A DNA stretch of 64,000 bases from Peteryoungia rhizophila (lineage in GTDB: Bacteria; Pseudomonadota; Alphaproteobacteria; Rhizobiales; Rhizobiaceae). A model generated the notes under the pieces. That model worked only from the letters and a program-made list of their open reading frames with translations. It was not told the origin of the DNA and searched no databases. Shown here in pieces: positions 29,606 through 38,421 of this stretch; position 1 is the first letter of the stretch, and the number at the start of each line of letters is the position of its first letter. Where the stretch lies: NCBI RefSeq assembly GCF_004912145.1, contig NZ_STGT01000003.1, positions 496,001 to 560,000 of the forward strand, read 5' to 3'. The position numbers and the translations under genes are program-made.

Positions 29606-30733
29606 TCAGCGCGGCTTCTTGCCGAAGACCTTGATGTATTCCGCTTCGCCGCCCTTGGCGAGCGCCTTGGCCTGCTTGACCCAGTCGTCACGTTCGATGC
29701 GGCCGGAGAACTTGAGATAGGTGTCGACCCACTCACGCTCCGCCTTCTTCCACTTGGCGATCTGCTCGAACTTGTAGACGCCGAGACCGTTCAGCGTCAC
29801 CTCGATCTTCGGACCGACGCCCGAAATCATCTTCAAGTCGTCTGGCGTTTCCGGACGCTCGATGCCTGCGGGTCGGTTCTTCTCGTCCATGACGGGAGCA
29901 ACAGGCGTCGCTGCGGCTTCCTTTTCGACCGGGCGGGCCGTATCGGCATTGTCGCCCTTCTGCTTGACGTTCTCGGCGGCCGCCTTCTTGGCGGTTGCCG
30001 GAGTCTTCAGGGTCTTGTCGGTTTCCGGCGCATCCGTCACGGGCTTGGCCGCGTTCGCCGGCGGCACAGACACCTCTTCGGTCTTTGCCGGTGCCGGCGT
30101 GTCGTTGAAACGGATCGGCTGAATGTCGTCGGTCAGCGTGGTCGGACCACCGACGGGTGCCGAGAAGATGCGATCGACCTGCGGACCCGGCTTGATGTCG
30201 GAACCCTTGCCTGCAGCGAAACGATCGATGATGTGCTCGAGCTGCGTGACCGTCAGATCTTCATAGGCATCCTTGAAGATCATCACCATCGGCGCATTGA
30301 CGCAGGCGCCCTGACACTCGACCTCTTCCCAGGACAGCGTGCCTTCGGCATTGCGCTCGAAGGGCTCCGGATGGATCCTGGACTTGCAGACGTGAATGAG
30401 ATCCTCGGCGCCGCGCAACATGCAGGGCGTAGTACCGCAAACCTGGATATGCGCGCGGGTGCCGACCGGCTTCAGCTGGAACTGCGTGTAGAAGGTCGCG
30501 ACTTCGAGGACGCGGATGAAGGGCATGTCGAGCATCTCGCCGACGTGCTCAATCGCGGCCTTCGTGACCCAGCCTTCCTGCTCCTGCGCCCGCATCAACA
30601 GCGGGATCACCGCCGATTGCTGGCGGCCAGCCGGGTATTTGCGGATCGTTGCCTCAGCCCAGGCGATGTTTTCCGCATTGAAGGAAAACCCTGCGGGCTG
30701 GAATTGCTCTTCGGCTAGTCGACGAACGGACAT
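29606..30733 (-). CDS. nuoE: NADH-quinone oxidoreductase subunit E with C-terminal extension
   Basis: A 375-aa protein; typical NuoE is about 160-180 aa. The conserved N-terminal half carries the N1a [2Fe-2S] ligands C99, C104, C140 and C144 (VCGTTPC and ECQGAC). Residues about 200-295 form a Pro/Ala/Lys-rich linker, and 298-360 a helix-hairpin-helix-like domain ([15 protein letters not shown]... [14 protein letters not shown]). This long form is known in Rhizobiales. The extension is homologous by eye to the end of the 278-aa protein two genes downstream. Confidence 0.95.
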   Translation of the reverse strand: MSVRRLAEEQFQPAGFSFNAENIAWAEATIRKYPAGRQQSAVIPLLMRAQEQEGWVTKAAIEHVGEMLDMPFIRVLEVATFYTQFQLKPVGTRAHIQVCGTTPCMLRGAEDLIHVCKSRIHPEPFERNAEGTLSWEEVECQGACVNAPMVMIFKDAYEDLTVTQLEHIIDRFAAGKGSDIKPGPQVDRIFSAPVGGPTTLTDDIQPIRFNDTPAPAKTEEVSVPPANAAKPVTDAPETDKTLKTPATAKKAAAENVKQKGDNADTARPVEKEAAATPVAPVMDEKNRPAGIERPETPDDLKMISGVGPKIEVTLNGLGVYKFEQIAKWKKAEREWVDTYLKFSGRIERDDWVKQAKALAKGGEAEYIKVFGKKPR

Positions 30734-30751
30734 ACTTCCTCACGCCTTGTC

Positions 30752-30994
30752 TCAGTTTATGGAACCACACCGCGTATTCGTCACATTGGCGAATTCGCAG
30801 GCATAGGCCGAATTGTCTTTCTGGAGGAATACGAAAAGCTTCGAGCCGGTCCAGCTGGAGCTCTTGATCTCGTATCCATCCTTGATCAGCTTGGCCATCG
30901 ACACTGAATCCCTCGACGAGATCGCGCCGCTCTCCTGGGCCACCGCCTGGGTGGCACCGAGACAGATCAGCGCTGTGACGAGGATTTTCAGCAT
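30752..30994 (-). CDS. Small secreted protein in the nuo operon
   Basis: An 80-aa product beginning [21 protein letters not shown], a clear signal peptide cleaved after AVA or AQ. The mature part is about 60 residues with two cysteines (ACEFANVTNTRC) that could form a disulfide. The ATG overlaps the nuoD stop by one base, so it is translated with nuoD, and nuoE follows 18 bases later. A longer frame extends into nuoD but has no reason to be used. I do not recognise the family beyond its recurrence in rhizobial nuo clusters. Confidence 0.78.
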   Translation of the reverse strand: MLKILVTALICLGATQAVAQESGAISSRDSVSMAKLIKDGYEIKSSSWTGSKLFVFLQKDNSAYACEFANVTNTRCGSIN

Positions 30995-32184
30995 CAGCGG
31001 TCTACTTCCCCGAACACGATGTCGAGCGAGCCGAGGATCGCCGAGACGTCGGCCAACTGGTGGCCGCGGCACAGGAAATCCATGGCCTGCAGATGCGCAT
31101 AGCCCGGGGCGCGGATCTTGCAGCGATAGGGCTTGTTGGTGCCGTCGGAGACGAGGAAAACGCCGAATTCGCCCTTGGGGGCTTCGACAGCGGCATAAAC
31201 CTCACCGGCCGGCACGTGATAGCCTTCGGTGTAGAGCTTGAAGTGGTGGATGAGCCCTTCCATCGAGCGCTTCATCTCGCCACGCTTCGGCGGAACGACC
31301 TTGCCGTCCAGCGACGAAACCGGACCGGTCTTCGCATCGCCCAACAGACGGTTGACGCACTGCTTCATGATCTTCACCGACTCGCGCATTTCGAACATGC
31401 GGATCAGGTAACGGTCATAGCAGTCGCCGTTCTTGCCGACCATGATGTCGAAGTCGAGATCGGCGTAGCACTCGTAGGGCTGCGACTTGCGCAGATCCCA
31501 GGCAGCGCCGGAACCGCGGACCATGACGCCCGAGAAGCCCCAGGCCCAGCAATCGTCCAGGCTGACAACGCCGATATCGACGTTGCGCTGCTTGAAGATA
31601 CGGTTGCCGGTCAGGAGGTCGTCGATGTCGTCGAGTTTTTCCGGGAACTGGTCACACCACTTGCCGATGTCCTCGACCAGCTGGTGGGGCAGATCCTGGT
31701 GAACGCCGCCGGGACGGATATAGGCGGCATGCATGCGCGAGCCGGAGGCACGCTCATAGAACACCATCAGCTTTTCGCGCTCCTCGAAGCCCCAGAGCGG
31801 CGGCGTCAGCGCGCCGACGTCCATGGCCTGCGTGGTGACGTTCAGGAGATGCGACAGGATACGGCCGATTTCCGAATAGAGAACGCGGATCAGCTGGCCG
31901 CGGATCGGAATTTCGATGCCGAGCAGCTTTTCGACGGCCAGCGAATAGGCATGTTCCTGGTTCATCGGCGCGACATAGTCGAGACGATCGAAATAGGGCA
32001 GCGCCTGCAGATAGGTCTTTGTCTCGATCAGCTTTTCGGTGCCGCGATGCAGAAGGCCGATATGCGGATCGACGCGCTCGACGATTTCACCATCGAGTTC
32101 CAGAACAAGGCGCAGAACGCCGTGCGCGGCCGGATGCTGCGGGCCAAAGTTGATGTTGAAGTTGCGGACGTTGTGTTCGTTCAT
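30994..32184 (-). CDS. nuoD: NADH-quinone oxidoreductase subunit D
   Basis: A 396-aa subunit starting [20 protein letters not shown]; the ATG at 32184 is chosen over one seven codons upstream because it matches the family N-terminus and follows a GGG-rich ribosome site. His and Asp/Tyr of the quinone pocket lie in [10 protein letters not shown] and the DYVAPM region. It forms the quinone-reduction site with NuoB and NuoH. Confidence 0.97.
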   Translation of the reverse strand: MNEHNVRNFNINFGPQHPAAHGVLRLVLELDGEIVERVDPHIGLLHRGTEKLIETKTYLQALPYFDRLDYVAPMNQEHAYSLAVEKLLGIEIPIRGQLIRVLYSEIGRILSHLLNVTTQAMDVGALTPPLWGFEEREKLMVFYERASGSRMHAAYIRPGGVHQDLPHQLVEDIGKWCDQFPEKLDDIDDLLTGNRIFKQRNVDIGVVSLDDCWAWGFSGVMVRGSGAAWDLRKSQPYECYADLDFDIMVGKNGDCYDRYLIRMFEMRESVKIMKQCVNRLLGDAKTGPVSSLDGKVVPPKRGEMKRSMEGLIHHFKLYTEGYHVPAGEVYAAVEAPKGEFGVFLVSDGTNKPYRCKIRAPGYAHLQAMDFLCRGHQLADVSAILGSLDIVFGEVDR

Positions 32185-32201
32185 GGTCCCTGCCCTTCCG
32201 C

Positions 32202-32804
32202 TCACTTGGCCGCTTTTTCATCGCCGGGCAGCACGTAATCCGTGCCTTCCCAAGGCGAGAGGAAGTCGAAATTGCGGAATTCCTGCTTGAGCTCGACCGG
32301 TTCGTAAACGACGCGCTTGGCGCTGTCATCGTAGCGAACCTCGACGAAGCCGGTCGTGGGGAAGTCCTTGCGGAGCGGATGCCCTTCGAAGCCGTAATCC
32401 GTCAGGATGCGTCGCAGGTCCGGGTGATCCGTGAAGAGGATGCCGTACATGTCCCAGGCTTCACGCTCGAACCAATCGGCGCCCGGATAGACGGGGCAAG
32501 CGGACGGCACCGGCTTGAACTCGCCGGTCGCGACCTTGATGCGGATGCGAAGGTTCTGGCGTGGCGACAGCAGGTGATAGACCACGTCGAAGCGGTCTTC
32601 GCGCTTCGGGTAGTCGACACCGCAGATGTCGATCAGGTTGACGAAGGCGCATTGCACATCGTCCCGCAGGAAGGTCAGGAGCGAGATCAGGTTTTCCGAC
32701 TTCGCCGTCAGCGTCAGCTCACCGTAATGGATTTCGCTCGACGCGATCAGCGCACCCCGCATTTCGGCGAGGTAGGAGGCAAGCTCGTTCAGGGCTTCAC
32801 TCAT
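32202..32804 (-). CDS. nuoC: NADH-quinone oxidoreductase subunit C
   Basis: A 200-aa peripheral-arm subunit (30-kDa family). The signature ERE(A/T)WDMYGI region reads [20 protein letters not shown] near residue 113. Separate from NuoD here, unlike the E. coli NuoCD fusion. It lies 18 bases after nuoB. Confidence 0.96.
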   Translation of the reverse strand: MSEALNELASYLAEMRGALIASSEIHYGELTLTAKSENLISLLTFLRDDVQCAFVNLIDICGVDYPKREDRFDVVYHLLSPRQNLRIRIKVATGEFKPVPSACPVYPGADWFEREAWDMYGILFTDHPDLRRILTDYGFEGHPLRKDFPTTGFVEVRYDDSAKRVVYEPVELKQEFRNFDFLSPWEGTDYVLPGDEKAAK

Positions 32805-32822
32805 GTTTTCAGTCCCTTCGCC

Positions 32823-33404
32823 TTACCGCTCGATCGTGCCCGTGCGCCGGATCTTCTTCTGCAGGAGCATCACGCCGTAAAGCAGAGCTTCTGCCGTGGG
32901 GGGACAGCCCGGCACGTAGATATCGACCGGCACGACGCGGTCGCAGCCGCGCACGACGGAATAGGAATAATGATAGTAGCCGCCGCCATTGGCGCAGGAG
33001 CCCATCGAGATGACATAACGCGGCTCCGGCATCTGGTCGTAGACCTTGCGGAGTGCTGGCGCCATCTTGTTGGTCAGCGTGCCGGCAACGATCATCACGT
33101 CGGACTGGCGCGGCGAGGCGCGCGGCGCAAAGCCGAAGCGCTCGGCGTCGTAACGCGGCATCGACAGCTGCATCATCTCGACGGCGCAGCAGGCCAGACC
33201 AAAGGTCATCCACATCAGCGAGCCGGTGCGGGCCCAATTGATCAACTCGTCGGTCGAGGTGACGAGAAAGCCCTTGTCGGCGAGCTCGTTGTTGATCTCG
33301 CCGAAGAAACGGTCGTCGCTGCCGATAGGCTTGCCCGTGTTGGGGTCAATGATGCCCTTGGCCTGAGGCGCCACCATCGTGGCGTCGGATTGGATCACTC
33401 CCAT
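32823..33404 (-). CDS. nuoB: NADH-quinone oxidoreductase subunit B
   Basis: A 193-aa subunit from the ATG at 33404 ([10 protein letters not shown]). Ligands of cluster N2 are visible as the tandem Cys pair in [10 protein letters not shown], then GSCANGGG and [11 protein letters not shown]. It passes electrons to quinone. Its start overlaps the end of nuoA by 10 bases. Confidence 0.97.
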   Translation of the reverse strand: MGVIQSDATMVAPQAKGIIDPNTGKPIGSDDRFFGEINNELADKGFLVTSTDELINWARTGSLMWMTFGLACCAVEMMQLSMPRYDAERFGFAPRASPRQSDVMIVAGTLTNKMAPALRKVYDQMPEPRYVISMGSCANGGGYYHYSYSVVRGCDRVVPVDIYVPGCPPTAEALLYGVMLLQKKIRRTGTIER

Positions 33405-33760
33405 TCGAGCGCCCCCTTCTTCCATTCATAGATAAAGCCGACGGTGAGAACACCGAGGAAAACCATCATCGACCAGAAGCCGAACCAGCCGATCTCACCG
33501 AAAGACACCGCCCAGGGAAACAGGAAGGCGACTTCGAGGTCGAAGATGATGAAGAGGATCGACACCAGGTAGAAGCGGATGTCGAACTTCATGCGCGCAT
33601 CGTCGAACGCATTGAAGCCGCACTCGTAGGCCGACAGCTTCTCCGAATCGGGCGCCTTGTAAGCCACGGCAAACGGCGCCACGAGAAGCGCGATACCGAT
33701 GATCAAGGATATACCGATGAAGATGGCGATCGGAAGGTAAGAACCGAGCAGTTCAGTCAT
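33395..33760 (-). CDS. nuoA: NADH-quinone oxidoreductase subunit A
   Basis: A 121-aa, three-helix subunit and the first gene of the cluster. The conserved loop [20 protein letters not shown] is complete. Two adjacent ATG codons exist; the second (33760) is 7 bases from an AGGG ribosome site and gives the family length. The promoter must lie in 33761-34025, where I found no confident -35/-10 pair. Confidence 0.96.
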   Translation of the reverse strand: MTELLGSYLPIAIFIGISLIIGIALLVAPFAVAYKAPDSEKLSAYECGFNAFDDARMKFDIRFYLVSILFIIFDLEVAFLFPWAVSFGEIGWFGFWSMMVFLGVLTVGFIYEWKKGALEWE

Positions 33761-34025
33761 CATATCACCCTGCTTGTCTCGCATGCCTGATGGCATCTAG
33801 GGCGGAGTCGACAAGCCGTAAAGAGAGTTGCAACGGGCCGTGGTTAGCGCAGGCAGCCACCCAGCGCAAGTCCAACCAAAGCCTTTTCACCCGATACCGG
33901 ACCGCACCTTACCAGCGGGTAAAATGCCTGTCTCGCGCAATCGCGCGTGCACTGCAAAAAGACACAGCAATGATCCCGCCATCGGCGGCGCGCACTTGGG
34001 AGATTTCACTTCGGAGAATTAGAAG

Positions 34026-34102
34026 TGGCGCGAGTGACGGGGCTCGAACCCGCGACCTCCGGCGTGACAGGCCGGCACTCTAACCAACTGAGCTACACCC
34101 GC
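34026..34102 (-). tRNA. tRNA-Asp (GTC), copy 1
   Basis: A 77-nt cloverleaf with encoded CCA. Acceptor GCGGGTG pairs with CACTCGC (one G-T and one T-A), D arm TAGCTCAGTTGGTTAGAG, anticodon loop CTGTCAC giving GTC, T arm GGTTCGAGCC. The discriminator is G, as in tRNA-Asp. Confidence 0.96.
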
Positions 34103-34165
34103 GCATTTCATGGGGTTGGTCCCATGTCTTCGCTGCCTGAGCAGCATGCCCTGAAGGCTTTGGAA

Positions 34166-34242
34166 TGGCGCGAGTGACGGGGCTCGAACCCGCGACCTCC
34201 GGCGTGACAGGCCGGCACTCTAACCAACTGAGCTACACCCGC
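34166..34242 (-). tRNA. tRNA-Asp (GTC), copy 2
   Basis: Identical over 77 nt to copy 1, 63 bases away and in the same direction; a few flanking bases (GCGCATTTC side) are identical too, so this is a tandem duplication and the two are likely co-transcribed. Confidence 0.96.
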
Positions 34243-34580
34243 GCATTTCCAAATCGGGGTTCAAGGCGATCCCCGTCGAGCGGCTTGCCGTTCGATGACC
34301 GGCTCTCTACGGGGTTCATTTGGAGGTGTCAAGCAGCTTTCAAGACAAAACCGTGACCGCCCGATTTTTCTGTCGCAGCCCTCCTCCGGGCTCGTCGGCA
34401 GCATCTTCTTCGCGACAACGCGCCGCAGGCGGAAAACAAGGATTCTCGTCGCTTATCCACATGACGCGAGCATGCCGCATGACAAAAAAACAAAAAATCT
34501 GCATAATCGCTCTTGCGGATTTTCCACGATCCGCATAGATCACGGCCACCGACGCGGCGGACATGATCCGATCAGCGCCC
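34243..34580. other. Intergenic stretch between tRNA-Asp and tRNA-Val
   Basis: 338 bases with no credible gene on either strand. It must hold the promoter of the tRNA-Asp pair (minus) and of tRNA-Val (plus). A GCGGAT-N8-ATCCGC inverted repeat at about 34515-34536 overlaps a possible tRNA-Val promoter (TTGCGG ... CATAGA). Confidence 0.6.
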
Positions 34581-34656
34581 GGGCGATTAGCTCAGTTGGT
34601 AGAGCGCCTCGTTTACACCGAGGATGTCGGCGGTTCGAGTCCGTCATCGCCCACCA
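34581..34656 (+). tRNA. tRNA-Val (TAC)
   Basis: A 76-nt cloverleaf with encoded CCA: acceptor GGGCGAT/ATCGCCC, D arm TAGCTCAGTTGGTAGAG, anticodon stem CCTCG/CGAGG with loop TTTACAC giving TAC, T arm CGGTTCGAGTCCG. Discriminator A. Confidence 0.96.
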
Positions 34657-34678
34657 TATTTTCCGTTGCATCTACCGT

Positions 34679-35398
34679 TCAAGTTTTGCGCAGTCTGATG
34701 CGCATTCCTTTTCCTTCGGATTGTTCGACATCGAACGCACCCGATTTGCGAATTAGGTCGCTCAATTTGGACGAACCATAGGTCCGCGAATCGAAATCTG
34801 ACTTCAGATTGGACAATTGTGTGCCGAGCGCGGACAGCGCGACCCAGCCGTCCTCACTGTCGATATCGGCCAAAACGCGTTTAATGATCGGCACTGCAGC
34901 ACTCGGCGGTTTCAGCAGCGAAGCACTCTTCGCATCACCACCGGCGACTGGCTGAACTCCAATGTTCTCCGTGTAGATGAACCGTCGGCAGGCCTGCCGA
35001 AAGCTCTCAGGCGTCTTCTGTTCGCCAAAACCAAACACGTCAACACCCTGCTCGCGTATCCGCGAAGCGAGCCGGGTGAAGTCGCTGTCGGACGAAACCA
35101 GGCAGAACCCATCGAAACGTCCACTGAGCAACAAATCCATCGCATCGATGACGAGGGTTATGTCAGAGGCGTTCTTGCCGGTCGTATATGCGAATTGCTG
35201 CTGCGGTATGATGGCATGGCGGGTCAGCGTTTCGATCCAGCCCCGAGATCGTGGGCTGGAGAAATCCCCATAGATGCGCCTGACGCTTGCCTCCCCCAAG
35301 CGGGCAATTTCCTCGAACAAGCCGTCGGCGATCTTGCTGGAAGTGTTATCAGCATCAATCAGAACAGCGAGGCGCTTCAGGCGATCGTTGGCTGCCAT
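34679..35398 (-). CDS. NYN-domain RNase-like protein with OST-HTH/LOTUS domain
   Basis: A 239-aa protein. Residues 8-145 form a NYN (PIN-like) nuclease domain with acidic residues in LIDADN (D15, D17), SDITLVIDAMD (D79, D85) and SSDSDFT (D104, D106), enough to bind metal. Residues about 165-238 match an OST-HTH/LOTUS RNA-binding winged helix (VPIIKRVL..WVALSALGTQL..TYGSSKLSDLI). The pair occurs in the LabA/DUF88 family; a role in RNA cleavage is inferred. It is encoded convergently to tRNA-Val, 22 bases beyond its end, and lies alone on its strand. The RNA target is unknown. Confidence 0.88.
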   Translation of the reverse strand: MAANDRLKRLAVLIDADNTSSKIADGLFEEIARLGEASVRRIYGDFSSPRSRGWIETLTRHAIIPQQQFAYTTGKNASDITLVIDAMDLLLSGRFDGFCLVSSDSDFTRLASRIREQGVDVFGFGEQKTPESFRQACRRFIYTENIGVQPVAGGDAKSASLLKPPSAAVPIIKRVLADIDSEDGWVALSALGTQLSNLKSDFDSRTYGSSKLSDLIRKSGAFDVEQSEGKGMRIRLRKT

Positions 35399-35503
35399 TC
35401 CACATCTCCTGATTTATGGCCAAAGCAAATTGCCACCCCAACCGGCAGTCGTAAAGTTCAACCGTCATGTAAGCATTAGCAAACAAGGCGGTGCCGAAAC
35501 ACC

Positions 35504-35535
35504 AAAGGCCCGCCGGATCGCTCCGACGGGCCTTT
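35504..35535 (-). terminator. Terminator after the DapA-family gene
   Basis: A hairpin with stem AAAGGCCCG/CGGGCCTTT extended by CGGA/TCCG around one mismatch, 24 bases past the stop of the upstream minus-strand gene. The T tract after it is short, and the symmetry allows use in both directions. Confidence 0.6.
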
Positions 35536-35558
35536 CTCATTCGGATGAAGTCTAAAGC

Positions 35559-36461
35559 TTACTTCCCGCCCACAGGCCGCGTCGCCGCCGCCTTCTCGAC
35601 CATCGCAGTCACTTCCGCACGGCGGGCGCCTTCCAGCGGCATGCGCGGCATGCGGACGCGCTCGGAACCGCGACCCATGATCTGCTCGGCGAGCTTGATC
35701 GACTGGACGAGGTCGTGTTCAGCATCGAGATGCAAGAGCGGCATGAACCAGCGGTAGATGCGGCGGGCTTCCATCCAGTCGCCACGGTCGGCGGCGGCAA
35801 CCAGCGCCACCGATTCGGCCGGGAAGGCGCTGGTGAGGCCGGAGACCCAACCCTTGGCGCCCAGCATCAAACCTTCGAGGGCCACGTCGTCGAGGCCGGC
35901 GAAGATGTCGTAGCGGTCGCCGAAGGCGTTGATCAGGTCGGTGAAGCGGCGCGGATCCGGCGCGCTTTCCTTGACGGCCTTGATGTTCTTCACGCCGTCG
36001 AGGGCTTCCAGCACTTCCGCGCCGATGTTGACGCGGTAGGCGGGCGGGTTGTTGTAGAGCATGATCGGCAGGCCGGTCGCCTCGGCTACCGTCTTGAAAT
36101 GGGCGACCAGCTCATGCGGCTTCGGCACATAGACCATGGCCGGCAGGAGCATCAGGCCGTCTGCGCCGATCTTTTCCGCGTCGCGGGCATAGGCCGAGGC
36201 GCGGCGGGTATCGAATTCCGACACGCCCGTCACGATCGGCACGCGGCCATTCACCACCTCGACGGCGGCCTTCAGAATCGTGCGCTTTTCTTCCGGATCG
36301 AGCGAGTTGTTCTCGCCGCAGGTGCCCATGACGATCAGGCCGTTGACGCCATCGTTGACGAGGGCGTCAAGCACACGCTGGGTCGCGTCGATGTCGACCG
36401 AGAAATCTTCATGGAATTGAGTTGTTGCGGCGGGGAATACGCCGTGCCAGCCAGTGGTCAT
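35559..36461 (-). CDS. DapA/NanA-family aldolase or dehydratase
   Basis: A 300-aa TIM-barrel enzyme of the class I aldolase DHDPS family. The Schiff-base lysine is K164 in IKAVKESAPD, the Tyr is Y136 in LYNNPP, and GTCGEN at 46-51 replaces the usual GTTGE. The remaining binding-site residues differ from biosynthetic DapA, and its pairing with a FadR-type regulator indicates catabolism of an organic acid, amino acid or hydroxyproline/sugar-acid intermediate rather than lysine synthesis. The substrate cannot be told from sequence. A TTTGTCGACAAA palindrome lies about 40 bases upstream. Confidence 0.88.
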   Translation of the reverse strand: MTTGWHGVFPAATTQFHEDFSVDIDATQRVLDALVNDGVNGLIVMGTCGENNSLDPEEKRTILKAAVEVVNGRVPIVTGVSEFDTRRASAYARDAEKIGADGLMLLPAMVYVPKPHELVAHFKTVAEATGLPIMLYNNPPAYRVNIGAEVLEALDGVKNIKAVKESAPDPRRFTDLINAFGDRYDIFAGLDDVALEGLMLGAKGWVSGLTSAFPAESVALVAAADRGDWMEARRIYRWFMPLLHLDAEHDLVQSIKLAEQIMGRGSERVRMPRMPLEGARRAEVTAMVEKAAATRPVGGK

Positions 36462-36492
36462 GGGAAGCTCCTGTTGATGAGGTGACTTAACC

Positions 36493-36512
36493 GTATACAG
36501 TTTGTCGACAAA
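36493..36512. promoter_or_regulatory. Candidate GntR operator
   Basis: TTTGTCGACAAA at 36501-36512 is a perfect 12-bp palindrome, preceded by a GTATAC palindrome at 36493-36498. Both resemble half-site patterns bound by FCD-type GntR proteins (TTGTnnACAA, GTATAC). It lies between gntR and the gene it probably controls. Confidence 0.6.
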
Positions 36513-36558
36513 AGCAAGAGGCGTGTTTCAGCTACCGCTGAAACGGGTGATTTGCGGG

Positions 36559-37290
36559 TCAGAGGTTTGGGAGTTTGGCCGCGGCGGCAATGTTGCGCGC
36601 CACGTAATCCTGGATCTGGCGGACGATCTGGTCGGCATGGGCAATCGACAGCCTGTCCGCCTCTTGCACATCGCCTGATCGGATCGCCTCGATGATCTTC
36701 TCGTGTTCCTCGACATAGCGGCGCGGCAGACGGTCGTCGAAAGTCTGATAGTAGAGGCGCAGGATCCGGCGTCCCTCATCGAGCAGGCGGGCGAAGAATG
36801 TGGTGTAGTAGGAATTGCCGGCACGTTCGGCGATGGCGACGTGGAATTCCCTGTTGGCCTCGATCATGGCGAAGGCGTCCTGCGCCTCGACCGCCTGGGC
36901 AAAAGCATGCTGGTGGCGGACGATTTCTGCCATCCAGGCCTCGCCGGAGCGCTGGGCAGCACCGCGCGTCGTCACGCGGTACATCAGGCAGAGCGCTTCG
37001 AAATAGGTGGGCAGGCTGGAGAAATCGATGACCGCGACGATGGTGTTGCGGTTGGGCAGGCTGGTGACCAGGCCGTCAGAGGTCAGGCGCAGCAGCGCCT
37101 CGCGAATCGGTGTGCGCGACATGCCGAAATGCTCGGAGAGGCGCGTTTCGTCGAGCGGGCTGCCCGGCGCGCGCTCCATGGTCAGGATTTCGTGGCGTAG
37201 CGCCTTGTAGACCGATTCGCTGCCGGAGCCGCGGATGCGTGCCCCCTCGCCCTTCACGGCCTCGGTGTCTGCGCTGCTTGCCTCGTCCAT
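36559..37290 (-). CDS. GntR-family transcriptional regulator, FCD subfamily
   Basis: A 243-aa regulator. The winged helix-turn-helix covers about 25-95 (VYKALRHEIL..LSEHFGMSRTPIREALLRL). The effector domain (about 105-230) shows the FCD metal/ligand pattern with EANREFHVAI and a late DRLSIAHADQIV. These proteins usually repress catabolic genes and are released by the substrate. It is followed 97 bases later by the DapA-family gene in the same direction, with an operator-like palindrome between, so it likely controls that gene and perhaps itself. Confidence 0.93.
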   Translation of the reverse strand: MDEASSADTEAVKGEGARIRGSGSESVYKALRHEILTMERAPGSPLDETRLSEHFGMSRTPIREALLRLTSDGLVTSLPNRNTIVAVIDFSSLPTYFEALCLMYRVTTRGAAQRSGEAWMAEIVRHQHAFAQAVEAQDAFAMIEANREFHVAIAERAGNSYYTTFFARLLDEGRRILRLYYQTFDDRLPRRYVEEHEKIIEAIRSGDVQEADRLSIAHADQIVRQIQDYVARNIAAAAKLPNL

Positions 37291-37402
37291 GCCTGTCGTC
37301 CCGCTCTATCGGCAAACGCCGCAGCCTACCGTTCGGTGCCAGAACAGCTGTTAACGGCCACGAAAGTCAAGGCTGGGGTCAACGCCAATGCAGCGTGCTC
37401 TC

Positions 37403-38419
37403 TCAGCCCTGCAATTCCGGGCGGGCCTCGAGATACCATTCAACGAAGGCCTTCACGCCGTCTTCGAGCTTCGTGGTCGGGGTGTAGCCGGTCAGCGCCT
37501 GCAGGAGATCAGGTGCTGCATAGGTGCGCGGCACGTCGCCCTTCTGCATCGGCAGCATGTGGCGGATCGCCGGCTGGCCGAGCGCCCTCTCCACCATTTC
37601 GACGAAGTCCATCAGGTTTTCAGGTTGGCCGCCGCCAATATTGACGAGGCGGAACGGTGCCTGACGCGACAGGGTCTCGATGTGATCGTCGGGAACGCGA
37701 TTCGATTCGTCCGGGATCACATGCGAGATGCGGACGATCGCCTCGACGAGATCGTCGATATAGGTGAAGTCGCGGCTCATCTGGCCTTCGCCATAGATCT
37801 CGATCGGCTGGTCGTTCAGCATCAGATCGACGAACTTAAACAGCGCCATGTCCGGCCGGCCCCAGGGGCCGTAGACCGTGAAGAAGCGGAAGGCCGTGGT
37901 CGGCGTCTTGTAGAGATGGGCATGGGCATGCGCCATCAGCTCCATCGACTTTTTCGTCGCGGCATAGATGGTCAGCGGCTCGTCGGCCCGGTCCGTCTCG
38001 CGGAAGGGCACCGTCGGATTGGCGCCGTAGATCGAGGAGGTGGAGGCGAGCATCAGGTGCTTGACCTTGTGGCGCTCGGCAAGCTCGATGATGTTGTAAG
38101 AGCCGGTGACGTTGGAGGTCAGATAGGATTGCGGATTTTCCAGGCTGTAGCGTACGCCTGCCTGGGCTGCGAGGTGGATGACCACATCCGGCTTGGCCGT
38201 CGCCATGGCCTCTTCGACCGCTGAACGATCCTCCAGCCTGGCAATGACTGGTGTGAATGAGGGATACTGCGCCAGCGCCGCGTGGCGCATCTGCTTGAGC
38301 TTGACGTTGTAATAGGGCGTCAGGCCGTCGAAGCCGGTCACGTCATGCCCGTCGGCCAGGAGACGCCGGGCGAGATGAAAGCCGATGAAGCCGGCGGTGC
38401 CGGTGATGAAGTAATGCAT
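37403..38419 (-). CDS. lpsL: UDP-glucuronate 4-epimerase family protein (LpsL)
   Basis: A 338-aa extended short-chain dehydrogenase. NAD motif TGTAGFIG at 7-14, catalytic Y152 and K156 in YAATK, and S in STSSIYG. It starts 2 bases after the rkpK stop, and the pair matches the rhizobial rkpK-lpsL unit: RkpK makes UDP-glucuronate, LpsL epimerises it to UDP-galacturonate for lipopolysaccharide and capsule. The ATG at 38419 is used because the longer frame overlaps rkpK. Confidence 0.92.
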   Translation of the reverse strand: MHYFITGTAGFIGFHLARRLLADGHDVTGFDGLTPYYNVKLKQMRHAALAQYPSFTPVIARLEDRSAVEEAMATAKPDVVIHLAAQAGVRYSLENPQSYLTSNVTGSYNIIELAERHKVKHLMLASTSSIYGANPTVPFRETDRADEPLTIYAATKKSMELMAHAHAHLYKTPTTAFRFFTVYGPWGRPDMALFKFVDLMLNDQPIEIYGEGQMSRDFTYIDDLVEAIVRISHVIPDESNRVPDDHIETLSRQAPFRLVNIGGGQPENLMDFVEMVERALGQPAIRHMLPMQKGDVPRTYAAPDLLQALTGYTPTTKLEDGVKAFVEWYLEARPELQG

Positions 38420-38421
38420 GC

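Noticed and set aside
34243..34580. Integration (att) site at tRNA-Val or tRNA-Asp
   Set aside because: I saw no repeat of the tRNA 3' ends elsewhere in the window apart from the tandem tRNA-Asp copies, and no integrase gene.
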